NCBI GenBank assembly: GCA_946811185.2
Contig: OX328096.1
Coordinates: 49,180,252 to 49,244,251, forward strand
Source: Hippopus hippopus
Taxonomy: Eukaryota; Mollusca; Bivalvia; Cardiida; Cardiidae
Reading direction: 5' to 3'
DNA: 64,000 nucleotides
Positions within the stretch are counted from its first letter, which is position 1. Each line of letters starts with the position of its first letter. The notes under the pieces were generated by a model. The model worked only from the letters and a program-made list of their open reading frames with translations. It made no database searches and was not told the origin of the DNA. The translations under genes and the position numbers were made by a program. This document shows, in pieces, positions 35,046 to 46,996 of the stretch.

Positions 35046-35412
35046 CATGAGTCTGGTGGGCATGTCATTCAAATGCTTTCCAGACAATTCAGATCCAGGT
35101 TCAAAACTCACCACCATTCACTCTTTACATGCCCAGTTTTAATGACCCTGAGGGAGAAGCCTTTTGAAAACATGGTTGGGAAAGGAGAAAATGTTGGTAG
35201 CGAACATTTTCTCCTTTTCCAAAAAGGTTTTCTTCCCCAACAGAAAAATTAAGCTCCTTTGTACAAATTTCGAATTTTTGTTTGCAAATGTTTAGAATTT
35301 GAAAGTCTCAAGTTTGTCGTTTGGAAAGGGTTAAATGTGCTGTATGATCTTGTATCTACATTGTCCAATATTTTCATTTCTGTCAAAATGGTATTGTGTC
35401 GTCTCTACTAAC

Positions 35413-35631
35413 TTAACCTTTTACTCAACAATCCTGAGTTTTAATGACTCTCAAGCCTTTGGTAAGCTTTGTAGGAAAAGGAAAAAATGCAAGTAACCCT
35501 CTTTTTTTCCATATTCGACAATGTTTATCTACCCTTTCAGAGACAAATCTCTTTGTTTGACCAACATTTAATATGCTTTCTGAAACTGTTTTGTATTTGG
35601 ACTAGTCAGAAATTTTGTAGTATGGGGTTAA
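35413..35631 (+). repeat. MITE family A copy, intergenic
   Basis: TTAA at both ends, with strong sequence decay in the hairpin. Confidence 0.6.
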
Positions 35632-35691
35632 ATTATAACACTGGTTTCTTTTATTTACAAGCTGAAGACTTATTTACAGTCACTTCCTAAC

Positions 35692-35930
35692 ATGAGCCAT
35701 GTTCTGTGAAAAGGGGGTTTAATGCATCTGCAAAAAGTATCAACCCAGATCAACCTTTTTGCTATTGGTCAATTTTCTGCTTGTCAAAGGACCAGTCTTT
35801 CTCATGATTCAGTCACTTGTTATTCAAAAAGGATCCTATGGATCCATGATCATATGATGACTTGCTTGGTATAATGCATCTTGGAGATCCATTACAGCCC
35901 ATTTTGCCAGAACATCTTTCATATATTATT
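35692..35930. repeat. Repeat family C copy, intergenic
   Basis: Opens GAGCCATGTTCTGTGAAAAG; body in reverse order relative to 27152. The same family is split by a MITE at 1441-1870. Confidence 0.65.
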
Positions 35931-36287
35931 TTGCCCCAAGAATGAAAATTAATGCAAAGCAAAACAGGATTTTTACGTTTTTTTAGATTTAGCAGAAGAG
36001 AATAGAACTGATCTGTTCTGCTGAGTGATCCAGTAGTTATTTTAGGGTGTTTATGAAATAATTATGATGTACATGTATTAAATTATTGTTTAAAGTCATG
36101 TAGAGGTAATCACAGTATATACAAATTACCCATTTTTTGTTGTTTTGTTTGTTTAGATATGTGCCAAGTCATTCATTTTTGTAATTATTTTTACACATTA
36201 AGTGCTCATTGATCTAAATGTTTTTTTAATAGATTTCTCTCCTTGTTTTGGGTGGAACTGTTGATAAAAGTTGGTGGTTTTTCCTTT

Positions 36288-36516
36288 TTAATGCTTTACC
36301 ACACAGTCCCAACTTTTAACAACCCTGACAGAGAAGGCTTTTGAAAACATTGTGGGAAAAGGAGAAAATGCTGGTTACCAGCATTTTTTCCTTTTCCCTC
36401 AATGTTTTTACCCTATCAAAGACAAAAATCATCAATTCAGCTGAATCTAATTTGTCGTCTGCAAATTTTTTTCAATTTGGTCCAGTCAAAAATTTTGTCG
36501 TTTGGTAAAGGGTTAA
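36288..36516 (+). repeat. MITE family A, full-length 229-bp copy, intergenic
   Basis: TTAATGCTTTACCACACAGT at the left and GTCGTTTGGTAAAGGGTTAA at the right; hairpin nearly perfect. Same length as the copies at 1571, 10742 and 23842. Confidence 0.8.
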
Positions 36517-39097
36517 TGGATTTGATTATGGCATCGACATGTCCATATTATTTCTAAGAAATAAGAAGGAATTATTACAAAGAACCAATCAAATTTTATG
36601 TTGATATCAGCTGCAATTTGATTGGTGTAGGGCAAAAACTATCATATGCATGTACAAGTCCAGTAGATTGTCTTACTTACTTACAAAGAATTCAAGTCAG
36701 CTCAGTTTCTCCTCAGACAAAATTTGCAGCAAACAACTTTGGAAGTTTTGGGGTTTTTTTTTGTAAATTACGATTAATCTAGGTACATGTATATAGATTG
36801 AGGTAAAGTCAATAAAGACGGCAAGACATAAAAGCAAATAGAGGAAGTTCTTGTGGAGAAAAAATTCTTCTTTTGCCACAACGTTTCTTTGATTCTTTAG
36901 AGAACTGTTGTATAAATTACCTTTTGAGGGAAATTTATCAACATGTTATATAGGTGTTGTTCCATTCAAAGAAGTGCTAATATATTTCTGTCTCAAAACA
37001 TTGAATTGGTGCTTTAGCCCATATTCTTAAGCCATAGAGCACTGAGCAAACCTAGCATAAATTTTCAGTCTTGAGACTAAACACCTAAATGATGACAATT
37101 ATAAGACTGCTTTTGTCCAGAATGTCTCAGCAGAGTTAACAGTATGGATCAAGATCAGACTGCATGGTTTGTGCAAACTTAGTTACCCTGTTGTATTTCT
37201 TAATGGATCTTTCATGCATCATTTTACAAAGAACTGCTTGCAACAAGCCAGTGCATTTGGAATCTGTTTGTCCAAAAATCATTACATGTATTTTGTCATG
37301 TTGTTCTTTAATATCTAGCACAGATTAATTTAAAAATGGGAAAGGTTTGCATTATTCCATTAAAAAATAGGTCTACAAATACATGTATTTCAACCCTTTA
37401 CTATACAATCTGGAGTTTTAATGACCATGTGGAAGACAGCTTTTGAAAACATTTTGTAATAGGAGGCATTGTTGTTTACCAGCATTTCCTCCTTTTTCCA
37501 CAATGTTTTCTACTCTTTTAAGCGTGATTTTTCACCATTTAAGCTACGTTTAATTTTTGGTCTTCAAATGGTTTGGATTTGGACATGTCCAAAATTTTTT
37601 TATTTGCTGAAGAGCCAAGTACATGTATGCCTTTAATCTGGAAAGACATTTCAACTCATAGACCTTCAAGAAAAGAAATTTACCATATTTGAATGCATAA
37701 AAAGCAATTTCAAGACCTTATCAAGTCCACAGAATTGCAACATATTGGATAGTGTAAATTTTAGATCAGACCGCAAAATATATGCTGTCAGGTCTTGATT
37801 TGCACTGTTTGGATGAAAAACTTGCAGTGGAGCAGCTTTAAGTTTACTCTTTCTTTTTAGTATGGTGGAAAGACAGAATTGTTTTGGTAAAGGTGGTTAT
37901 GAAAATGACTTTGTACGCTAACAATAGTATGCTGACCTTGCATATATGTACATGTATTTAAAATGAGTGAATAGATCAGTTCCTACATACTGTAATGTTT
38001 TCTGTCTGATGGATTACAAACATGATTATTAGATGAGGGTATGCTTAAACAAATTTTCTTTGGAAAGAGTGCCTTATAAAGTACTTGCTCAGTTATTTTG
38101 GTGGCTGTATTTTTGTCCCACTGCTGAATGAGTATGATAAACTTCTTTGAATTGTTAATGGGTGTAATTATTGCAGTTTTTAGGTTTTTCTTACCAGAAT
38201 GTCTTTGAAAATGAGCATTTCAAATCCAACATCAGCCTGATTGTGATTGTGGTATTGGCAAACACACCTTGGTTGTATTTGAATAGTGAACTACAATTAA
38301 ATCTGTGATTAAACAAGCTACATTCCAACAGAACTGTAATAGAACTTTTTTTTTGTTGTTGATTGTTATTTTTTATGTCCTTGAAATCAAAGGTTATGTG
38401 TACATATATACTGAAGATAAATTGTAATTATAGTTTATATTTCTACAAGAAAAAGTAATTTAGATATTTATTGGTTTATCTACCATGGCATGAAATTGCT
38501 CCTTTTTATTTGCAATTCTTTTAACTCTTTCACTACCAAATCAATAAACTAGACTTTTTCAATGGCAGTAAGTATAGTTCCACAACAAGATGAAGAGACA
38601 GTTCCATCATAATCTAGAATAAAGTAGCAGACAGTGTGAATCAGAGATCAGACTGCATGTTCTGTGCGGTATGATCTTGATCTACACTGTCCACATAAGC
38701 TTCTTGTGTCATCTACGGTAAAAAGAGAATACATTAGACTCTTTCATATTGATAATATTTACAGATGACAAATATCATTTAGTGGAATTGATGGAATCTG
38801 TTTATGAAAAGGAAAAAGAAAGCATATCAAAAAAAGAAATTGCTGGTCACTACCATTTACTCCTTTTTCATCAATGTTTTCAAAAGCCTTCTACCTTGGG
38901 GTTGTTAATGCATGGGAACGTTTGATAAGAGGCCAATGGATGGTTGTTGGTGGATTATAAAGTCAAAGCAATGTTTGTATTCGTTATTTGCTATGTATAG
39001 TATTAACTCCCTTCCTTGTTTCCTATAGAAAAGAATTTGTGATAGACTACATTGAAAACATGCTTTTGAAATACAGAAAATCAGTTTCAATTTATAT

Positions 39098-39329
39098 TTA
39101 ACCTTTCACCAAACAATCTCAAGTTTTGAAGACCCCATAGAAAGAGGGCTTTGAAAACATGGTAGGAAAAGGAGAAATGCTGGTAACCAGCATTTTCTCC
39201 TTCTCCCACCATGTTTTCTACCCTGTCACAGACAAATTTTTATCTCTCTAGACACATCTAAATTTGTTTTTGTCTGGAGATGCGTTCAATTTAGGCTGGT
39301 CTAAAATTAGATGTTTGTTAAAGAGTTAA
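39098..39329 (+). repeat. MITE family A copy, intergenic
   Basis: TTAACCTTTCACCAAACAAT to GTTAAAGAGTTAA, with intact hairpin GGAGAAATGCTGGTAACCAG. Further decayed copies or fragments of the family are seen near 2571-2779 (-), 5283-5468 (-), 6470-6570, 8040-8240 (-), 20330-20542 (-), 25559-25789 (-), 27606-27815 (-), 28160-28350 (-), 31799-31941 (-), 34250-34470, 35117-35334, 37389-37612, 38739-38933 (-) and 39941-40154. Confidence 0.72.
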
Positions 39330-40161
39330 TACATGTACATGCATGCCCAATGTTGCAAAAGGAATGAAGTCACAATTTTTCATGAACCCTTTTTTCACAC
39401 AGTCCAATGTTTTTTTTTCTTAACCAAAAGAAGGCTTTGAAAACATTGTTGAAATGGGAGAGGATGCCCATATCTGGGGAGACAGCTTTCCGATCTTGAA
39501 GCAAAATACTGTTGAAAACACTGTGTCCATACTAGTACTGTTGAAGCATCTTGGTGCATTTGCATTGAGGAAATGTTTAATGATGGCATTCTGGAAGGAA
39601 AACTATGATCTTTGTTATGTTTTTACTATAGAAGAAAATGCCGAAGGGAAAAGTTATGCATGGTTCAAAAAGTAATTTTATATCAAAATGTATCAAAAGA
39701 TTGCTATGGTATACTGTTTATTTGATAAAAAATATTGTTATGACGATGGTCAATTTTGACTTAATAAATCATTTTTTATAAATATTGAGTTTTCTGCTTT
39801 AAATGGTTTATATTTTCACAGCTGAAGTGAATTTCAAGTGCTTTTGAACTACAATTAAATCTGTGATTAAACAAGTTACATTCCAACAGAACTTTGGAAT
39901 GATCTGTTAATAGGTCTCGCTCTTGCAAGAATATCTGAACACTTACAATCCTGAGTATTAATGACCCTAAAAAAGAAAGCTATTAAAAACATTGTGGGAA
40001 AAGGAGAAAATGCTGGTAACCAGCGTAACCCCTTTTCCCACAGTTTTCTTCCCTTCCCAAAACAAATTTCAGTTTTTGAGTCACATTTATTTTGCCATCT
40101 GCAAATGCTTTCAATTTGGACTAGTGTAGCATTTTGTTGTTTGGTAAAGAGTTTTAAACAA

Positions 40162-41460
40162 GAGGACCATGATGGTCCTATATCGCTCACCTGAGTACTA
40201 AGCAGTAAAGGTCTACAATGAAGATAAATACCAAATATTGAGGTTCAAGGCCAAATGATAATGAAACATGAGCGGCAAATTGTCGCAATATATGCCCATC
40301 CCACTGCCAGTTGTCAAGGAGGTATAATAATTGCAAAGGGCAGGTAATGCAACAAACATGTTTACCAAGTCTCAAGTCAATTTGACTTGAGACTTCAAAG
40401 TTCCATTCCGGACAAGCAAGAAATACTGTAAAAATGAAGATCAAAGTGGAATTACTCAAAATCCGCGCTAGGTAGAGTTATTGTTCTTGCGCAAGTACTT
40501 GGTAATATTGCAACAAACATGCATACCAAGTTTGAAGTCGTTCTGAGTTGAGATGACAAAGTTATATTCCGGACAATCACTAAATACTGTAAAAATGACG
40601 ATCAAAGGGAAATAACTCAAAGACAGCATGAGGTAGAGTTACAATTCTTGTGCACTGCACTTCCAAATATTGCAACAAATAAGCATACCATATTTCAAGT
40701 CATTCCTACTTAAGATGACAAAGTTTTGCTCCGGACAAGCAAGAAATGCTATAAAAATGAAGGTCAAAGGGGGAATAACTCAAAATTCGTGCTAGGAAGA
40801 ATTATGGTTCTTGTGCACTGCACTCCGTAATTTTTCAACAATCATGCATACCAAATTTGAAGATGTTCAGCCTAGAGATGACAAAGTTATATTCCGGACA
40901 AGCAGAAAATGCTGTAAAAATGACGATCAATGGGAAATAACTCATAGACAGTATGAGGTAGAATTATGGTTCTTTCACACTGCACTCCGTATTATTGCCA
41001 CAAACACAAATGTCAAGTTTCAAGTCAATCGGACTAAAGATGACAAAGTTATGCTCCGGACAAAGAACTATTCTATAGAACTTTCTAATTCAAGGGCAAA
41101 CAACTCCAGTCGTTCTGGTCCGATTATCCAAACTCATCCGAGATCTTATGGTCATATATATTTTGACCAAGTTTGGTGCTGATTGGTTGATATTTGTAGA
41201 TGCTAGAGTGTAAACAAAGTCAAATATAGCAATATTTCTAATTCAAGGGCAAATAACTCCAGTTGCTCTGGTCGGATTAGACCCATTATCGAACTCATCC
41301 GAGATCTTATGGTCATATATATTTTGACCAAGTTTGGTGCTGATTGGTTAAAAATTGTAGATGCTAGAGTGTAAACAAAAAATGTCAACGGACGGACGGA
41401 CGACGGACGGTGAGTGATCACAATAGCTCATCGTGAGCACTTCGTGCTCAGGTGAGCTAA
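40162..41460. mobile_element. Pearl-like non-autonomous element with 5 tandem units of about 160 bp
   Basis: Left end CTATATCGCTCACCTGAG and right end CTCAGGTGAGCTAA are inverted. Units carrying TCCGGACAA recur at 40418, 40569, 40731, 40894 and 41056 (spacing 151-163 bp). A second repeated block (TTTTGACCAAGTTTGGTGCT) follows, then GGACGGACGGACGACGGACG. This matches the layout of bivalve pearl elements. Internal ORFs are artefacts of the repeats. Confidence 0.75.
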
Positions 41461-42639
41461 AAAATCAAAGAGCAAATCCAAGAACCCAGAATCAAACCAC
41501 GTGCACTATTTCTGTACAGTCTAAACCTATTATCATTTTCTTGCTAGGGTAAGCTTTCCAGAAATCTGGGTAACTAGGGGCTCATACTCCCCTTCCATGT
41601 CAAGATCTTTCCAGTTAATTTACAAACTTTTAGGCCTGTTTGGATTTTTTGCTCAAAGTGCTTTGCATGATGAGCCCTTATAATGATGACATGTCTGTCA
41701 TGTGTTGTTCACTACCAAGTTTTATTTTTACCTTGTTCTCTAGAAAACACATTTTCATTCGGATGCCACAAAACATAGAATGTCTGTTTTAATGATGATG
41801 TCTGTGACAAGTTTGAAATTTTGTCACCTTGAATCAGGTCTATGGAAAAGTTTGTGTGCACTTCTGAGACCACGTCTCAGGTTATTGTTCACAAACCATG
41901 TTCAGAATATTTGTCTTGATAATTTCTTATCGAGGACATCCAAAGTGGGTCATTATGAGGTCAAATATTAGAAAAACCTAAAATGTGCCTTCTGGGGACT
42001 TTATTTTCAGTTTACTCCATTTGAAACTTGGTTAAAATCTTTCTCTTGACAATATCTCCTACAAGTCTAAAAGGGGGTTATATTTGAAGTAGGTCACTGT
42101 CAACTCTCAGTAAAACCTGATGTCTTTTCAAGGAGCTTTATTCTCAGTCCAGTGTTCACAAACCATTGTCAGAATGTTTCTTTTGATAACCAAGTCAAGA
42201 CATGGATAATCTTGGAACAAAACGAAAAGTATGTCACTGTACGTTGTCTGCACAAGTCATATTCTTCGAAGATTAGACCTGTCTGCTATGACGCATCACT
42301 ATCCTGTTTACTCTGTTTTTGGATCTATATAGGCGTTGGCCTCTGGGATCCGTTTTGATAGAGTTTTTCTTTTACCGATTGTGGTTCCGGTCCATAGCAC
42401 TCGGCTTCGAACTTGACTGGTAAGTGTTTCCAAACTTCATTTAAATTACGTTTAAAACTACGTCAACAATAGTTTTAAACCAAAAGGTCCTGAGTTAGAT
42501 ACCCGGGAGCGGGTGCCAACTTCGGGATTTTTCATAGGTCCACACATTCGGCGCGAGTACTGGTGTAGTTCCCAGGAAGCAGAATCGAGAGAGATTAGTA
42601 TAAGTTGTAAGAACTTGTTTCTCAATCGATGTAAAATAA

Positions 42640-43060
42640 ATATGTTTAAACTATTTACAGTTTTGCATAAAATTAAGTCCCCAGGCAGCCTATTCCAATC
42701 ATCAACAATTCTTTTGAGAAAATGAAATCTTTCTTACATTTGTATGGCTATACTTTTTGAAAATTCTTTGGTTGTGTCCCCTGGTATTGTTGGTTTTCGT
42801 TCTTTGGAAACAGTTTATCAACTTTGTCAAACCCCTGATGAATCTTGTAAACTTCGATAATGTCAGTTCTTCTCCTTCTATATTCCAATGTTGGTAATCC
42901 AAGGGTCCTTAAGCGATTACTTTAAGACAGGTCTTTAATTTCTAGGAGTAGTTTTGTTGCTCTTCGTTGAACGTTTTCGATTTTAACTTTTTCTCTTTTA
43001 TATCTTGTTGCCCAGGTTGCAATACCATATTCTAATTGAGGTCTAACCAGACACTTGTAG
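42640..43060 (-). pseudogene. Decayed non-LTR retrotransposon (LINE) reverse transcriptase C-terminus
   Basis: Translating the minus strand gives YKCLVRPQLEYGIATWATRY, then IENVQRRATKLLLEIKDLS, an in-frame stop, and LRTLGLPTLEYRRRRTDIIE. This matches the conserved end of CR1/jockey-type LINE reverse transcriptases. The internal stop and truncation show that it is dead. Confidence 0.75.
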
Positions 43061-43129
43061 AGATTTAGAAACATATTTTTGTCCAAATGTAAAAAGCTCC
43101 TTTTTTTTTTTATAAGATAAATATTAATA

Positions 43130-43960
43130 TGAGGTGTGTAAACTAAAACTCTGCTGCTAAATGAGTAAAAATGTAGAAAATGGCTATAAAAAGTACCACT
43201 ATTGCAAAATCTAGCCTGTTTTTCGCTGCGAATTTCTTAGAAAATTAATTATTTCAAACAGGAATAATAGTTTGTCAAAATACAGTTGTTCACTGCAACT
43301 GTCTTTAAATGCAGTTTCTACATATAGGTTTTAGGGAAACCAGGATTTATGTAGGGTTTTCCACATACTTATCCACAAGAACTGTCTGGGCTTTCCATTT
43401 TGAAATACTGCCATTCACATGATTATAAACATGGCGGCGTCCTGTACGTAAATCGATTAGGAACGGCAACAGCAGTATCTGATTTGGGTATTCTGGGTAC
43501 AGAATCGGACTACTTTTCAAAACGGCAACCGTTCCTTCGAATTTTAAAATAAAATAAACTTTTACTCTATAAAACGCTACCTGGTACGATTCATCAAGCC
43601 ATTATTAGCTAACATGTAGCCTTTGCACCAGTCAATTAAGAATGCAGCCCCTATAAGCTTGAGAAACAGCCCCGGTATAAGCCAATCATGTTGGGGACGT
43701 TATTTTTGTTGTCAAAGTGTTGCACAAACCCCGGTTTTCCACATACATGTATCTATATTTAGGAAACCGTACCGTGCGGCAAATATTTGCAGTAAACAAT
43801 AGTATTTTTTTAAAAGATAGTTTTCCCGTGTAAAATATAATATTTCTATGGGATTTGGGACGATAAATAGGCTTGATTATCCCACATACTTATTATTAAT
43901 AGCCATTTTCCGCTTGCTACTTTTTCAGCGGCAGGGGTTTTTTTTACGCATCGCGTATTA
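43130..43960. repeat. Family F element with long imperfect inverted ends
   Basis: The left end CTGCTGCTAAATGAGTAAAA...GAAAATGGCTAT faces the right end ATAGCCATTTTCCGCTTGCT...AGCGGCAG. The interior shares CTGGGTACAGAATCGGACTA and GCTAACATGTAGCC blocks, inverted, with 49.9-51.2 kb. Confidence 0.6.
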
Positions 43961-46690
43961 ATATTTATCCTGTACAGGATAGGGATGCGTCAAAGAAGAC
44001 GGATCTAATCTTCGAAGAACATGACATGCGCAGACAACGTTCTAATTAATAGTAATTATTTTACTATTCCCTTAGCCTGCTGTTGGCGGCACTATCATAG
44101 AATCTTTTGAGATCAGTACATGCATGCATAAGTGTGATGCTGCATGTATACATGATAGAGATCTTTCTTATATAGTGCAAATATAACTCAGAACTTGGTC
44201 GTGGGACTGACCGACGTTTCATCTGACGAAGACACTCCAGACGGAAGCGCACGTCCTCCGTAATTACCTAGATATCTATCTGTTCACTATCCACAACTGC
44301 GAATTTCGGTCTGGTCCCATTGTCTGCGGACAGACCTACCCAGACACAAACTAACATTTGCACATGTTTTGTGTTGTCCGATCATGATCCACACGGGATG
44401 CAATGGCAAGTTTTGATGTGAAAGGTGCTTTGCGGGTTAAAATACGCCATATTTACCACTTTGAGAAGCGTTATTGCACATAACGTTATTGGCTTTTATA
44501 TCTGAACAGATCACATGGTATCGTCTTAGAAGGATTCAGTCCAATACACGCGGACAGTCTCGTGTCTCGCAATCGTGTGTCTGTTATTCTTTGAGAAGAA
44601 CCGACTTTGTCTAGTATAACTAAAGGTATGGAGTCATAAATAGTTAATCAGCACTTGGTAGTGTGTCGTCTAGTTACATGACCAAACCATTCGAACTTTG
44701 GTTGAGCCAGTATCAACAAGAGGTAAGTAATTTATATGAATTATATATTATTCCAAGATACTCTTATATACAAAAGTCCGAAATTAGGTTACATACTCTG
44801 TTATTGTATTGGACAATGTACACAGATAGATCTAAGTAGCTCTATCGTATAAATAAGTACTGTACTATATATACATGTACATATCCAAATTTAACACCAC
44901 AGTATATCGTCTCTGAAGTATGCCATCGGCACTTGGGTATCACCAATTTATCTAATTCATGGATTAAGATTCATGGATTGTTTGTTCAATTGGAACAAAT
45001 TCACCAAATAAAAACAACTTTTTTTTTCCCGTTGCCATTTATACACCTGCACGACGCGTACTGCTGCTATTACTCAGGGACTTTATACATATGTATACAT
45101 AAACATTATCATGCGTATGTGGTGATAATAATGCATTACGGGTACTTTCTACGGCTTTCCTAAAATACATAACAGCAAAATCATTCAAAACACTTGTTCT
45201 GATAACCTTCCTGAATACATGTATCCTAAAATTCTGGATTCTGAACACTAAACACATAGGCCTACAGCAGCAGTCCCTGGAACCTTATTTTCAAAAAGTA
45301 AATAGAGCTCTACCTATGGCATGTATGGGATAACATTGGTTTTCATAATTTTATTCCTGAAAATGTTCCAGCGCAAACAAAGTCCGTTTCCTTTGACATT
45401 ATATAGTGAGTTTACATACTAAGATTCCACACGATTTGGGACAAGAATCTATTTCCCTTTAGTTGAATAAGCATCTACAATTTTCAGAATGAAGAAGAAT
45501 AGCAAAAGATTATTGTGCGGGTTATTTAAATAGTTCTTGAAAACAACTTTTTTTTCTTTGAGAAATCGTTTTTATTAAAGGATAACCAAAGACAGAGTAA
45601 ATGGAAACGAAAGTGGTCCAGGGTTACATATATGCTACTCTTGTCCTTGGGTTTTAGAGGAGAAAAAACTCTACAGAACAGTGGAACATGACAAGGGTAA
45701 CGCATTTGCAAAGTTCGTAAGAGATCAAGGGAAGACATTTAGACAAATGTTTTATTCTAGCAAAGATCACCGGATAATCTAGTTTATTCTTGTAGGACCC
45801 AGAATTATCTCCACAACGATAATGTTAATGATGCAAGCTGTTGAACACCAGTAACCATGTCTTGATGATTAAAAGGTCCCCAAATTCAATACTTCTATAT
45901 CCACCTACATGTATGTTTTAAAGGGTGACATAATTGTGTTTCGGTAACATAGCAGACAAGTTCGGTAAATTAGTAAATTGATTGGATGTTTCGGTAACAG
46001 CATTTATAAATGTAATTACACAAGCGGCAGTGTTTTCCTGAATTCCGACCGCGTAATAAGAGATTTTAAACGATTTGGAGTTACATTTAATGACTTTAGT
46101 GTCAGATAATATCTTTCATTTTTCAAAATAAAACAGGTTGAACTGGGAACCTGTTTTCGATCAATGTCTGGCTAACTATTAAAAGAAATACAACGGGAGC
46201 AGGTTCAAGATTGGGTATTATTCAGAAGGACTACCTCAACTATGGTCGAATTTCATAAATAAGACATGGCGATCAAAATTTAATTTAGATAAAATGGGTG
46301 AGGATTAAAAAAATGAAAGATTTTATCAGACACTAAAATCTTAAAATGTAACAGACAACTCCCAAATGTTTTAAATCGTCTTGTTACGCGGCCGGAACTC
46401 AGGAAAACACCACCGCTTGCGTTGAGAATTATTTTTAAATTATGAAATAATTCATACCTGAAGTGAAATTCGACCAAAATAAATACGTAATGTTCAGAAT
46501 GAAAATGAATTAAATGTTGGGACACATTACTGTCCTCTATCAAATGCGCATTTATTGGCAGATTTTTGTTTGTTTATTCTTTTAATCAAGGTTAGGCCTA
46601 AATGCCTACCAGAGTGTTTTGGTTGATCTACGTCGAGCATTAACGGCTTTGTTTTTTTTTTCAGCTTTTTAGACATGAGCGTCGCACTGG
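43961..46690. other. Intergenic stretch upstream of sulfotransferase copy 1
   Basis: Few recognisable repeats and no convincing ORF. An ATG-started 16-codon open stretch ending in a GTAAGT donor at 44723 could be a 5' exon; its link to the sulfotransferase is untested. The promoter of copy 1 probably lies in or before this stretch. Confidence 0.4.
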
Positions 46691-46915
46691 CAAAATGGGT
46701 TAAATGCATCTCTATGGTACATGACACCAGACAAGTCATGACATAATTGTGGATCCATAAAATCCATTTTATCCGACAATCGGTAGAATGGTTCTTTGTC
46801 ATATAGATTATTTCCGGAGAGCTAAACGTTTCGACTCATGTCAGCTCATGCAGACTGACATGGGTCGGTACTTTTGGCAGATACATTTAACTGCATTTTA
46901 ACAGAGCATGGCTCA
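46690..46915. repeat. Repeat family C copy beside sulfotransferase copy 1
   Basis: Starts GGCAAAATGGGTTAAATGCA and ends TTTTAACAGAGCATGGCTCA. It ends about 38 bp before the exon acceptor at 46954. Confidence 0.65.
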
Positions 46916-46953
46916 TATCTAATGCATTATCACATATTTTGTTCCATTTCCAG

Positions 46954-46996
46954 AACTGGAAAAGAGAGAGAGAGATTAAAAAAAAAAAACATTTAC
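46954..46996 (+). other. 5' leader of sulfotransferase copy 1 after a probable UTR intron
   Basis: The CATTTCCAG acceptor is preceded by a T-rich tract and followed by a purine-rich leader with an A-run (46979-46990). Copy 2 has the same acceptor the same short distance upstream, which supports a real 5' UTR intron. The upstream exon is not identified. Confidence 0.4.

Larger units (their letters stand above)
33006..39900. other. Gene-free intergenic stretch, MITE-rich
   Basis: Apart from the listed family A, C and D repeats I find no ORF with recognisable domains and no phase-consistent exon chain. The longest open stretches are short, unrelated, and overlap repeats. Confidence 0.6.

Noticed and set aside
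39454..39675. 73-codon plus-strand ORF
   Set aside because: It starts within a degraded family A copy; no recognisable motif and no splice context.
40811..41182. 123-codon plus-strand ORF
   Set aside because: It lies wholly in the ~160-bp tandem core of a pearl-like element and its translation repeats with the DNA.
46874..46996. N-terminal extension of sulfotransferase copy 1 to the upstream start
   Set aside because: It would add a Lys-rich segment read from an acceptor site and a transposon end. Copy 2 has nothing like it, and the ATG at 46997 directly precedes the signal anchor.
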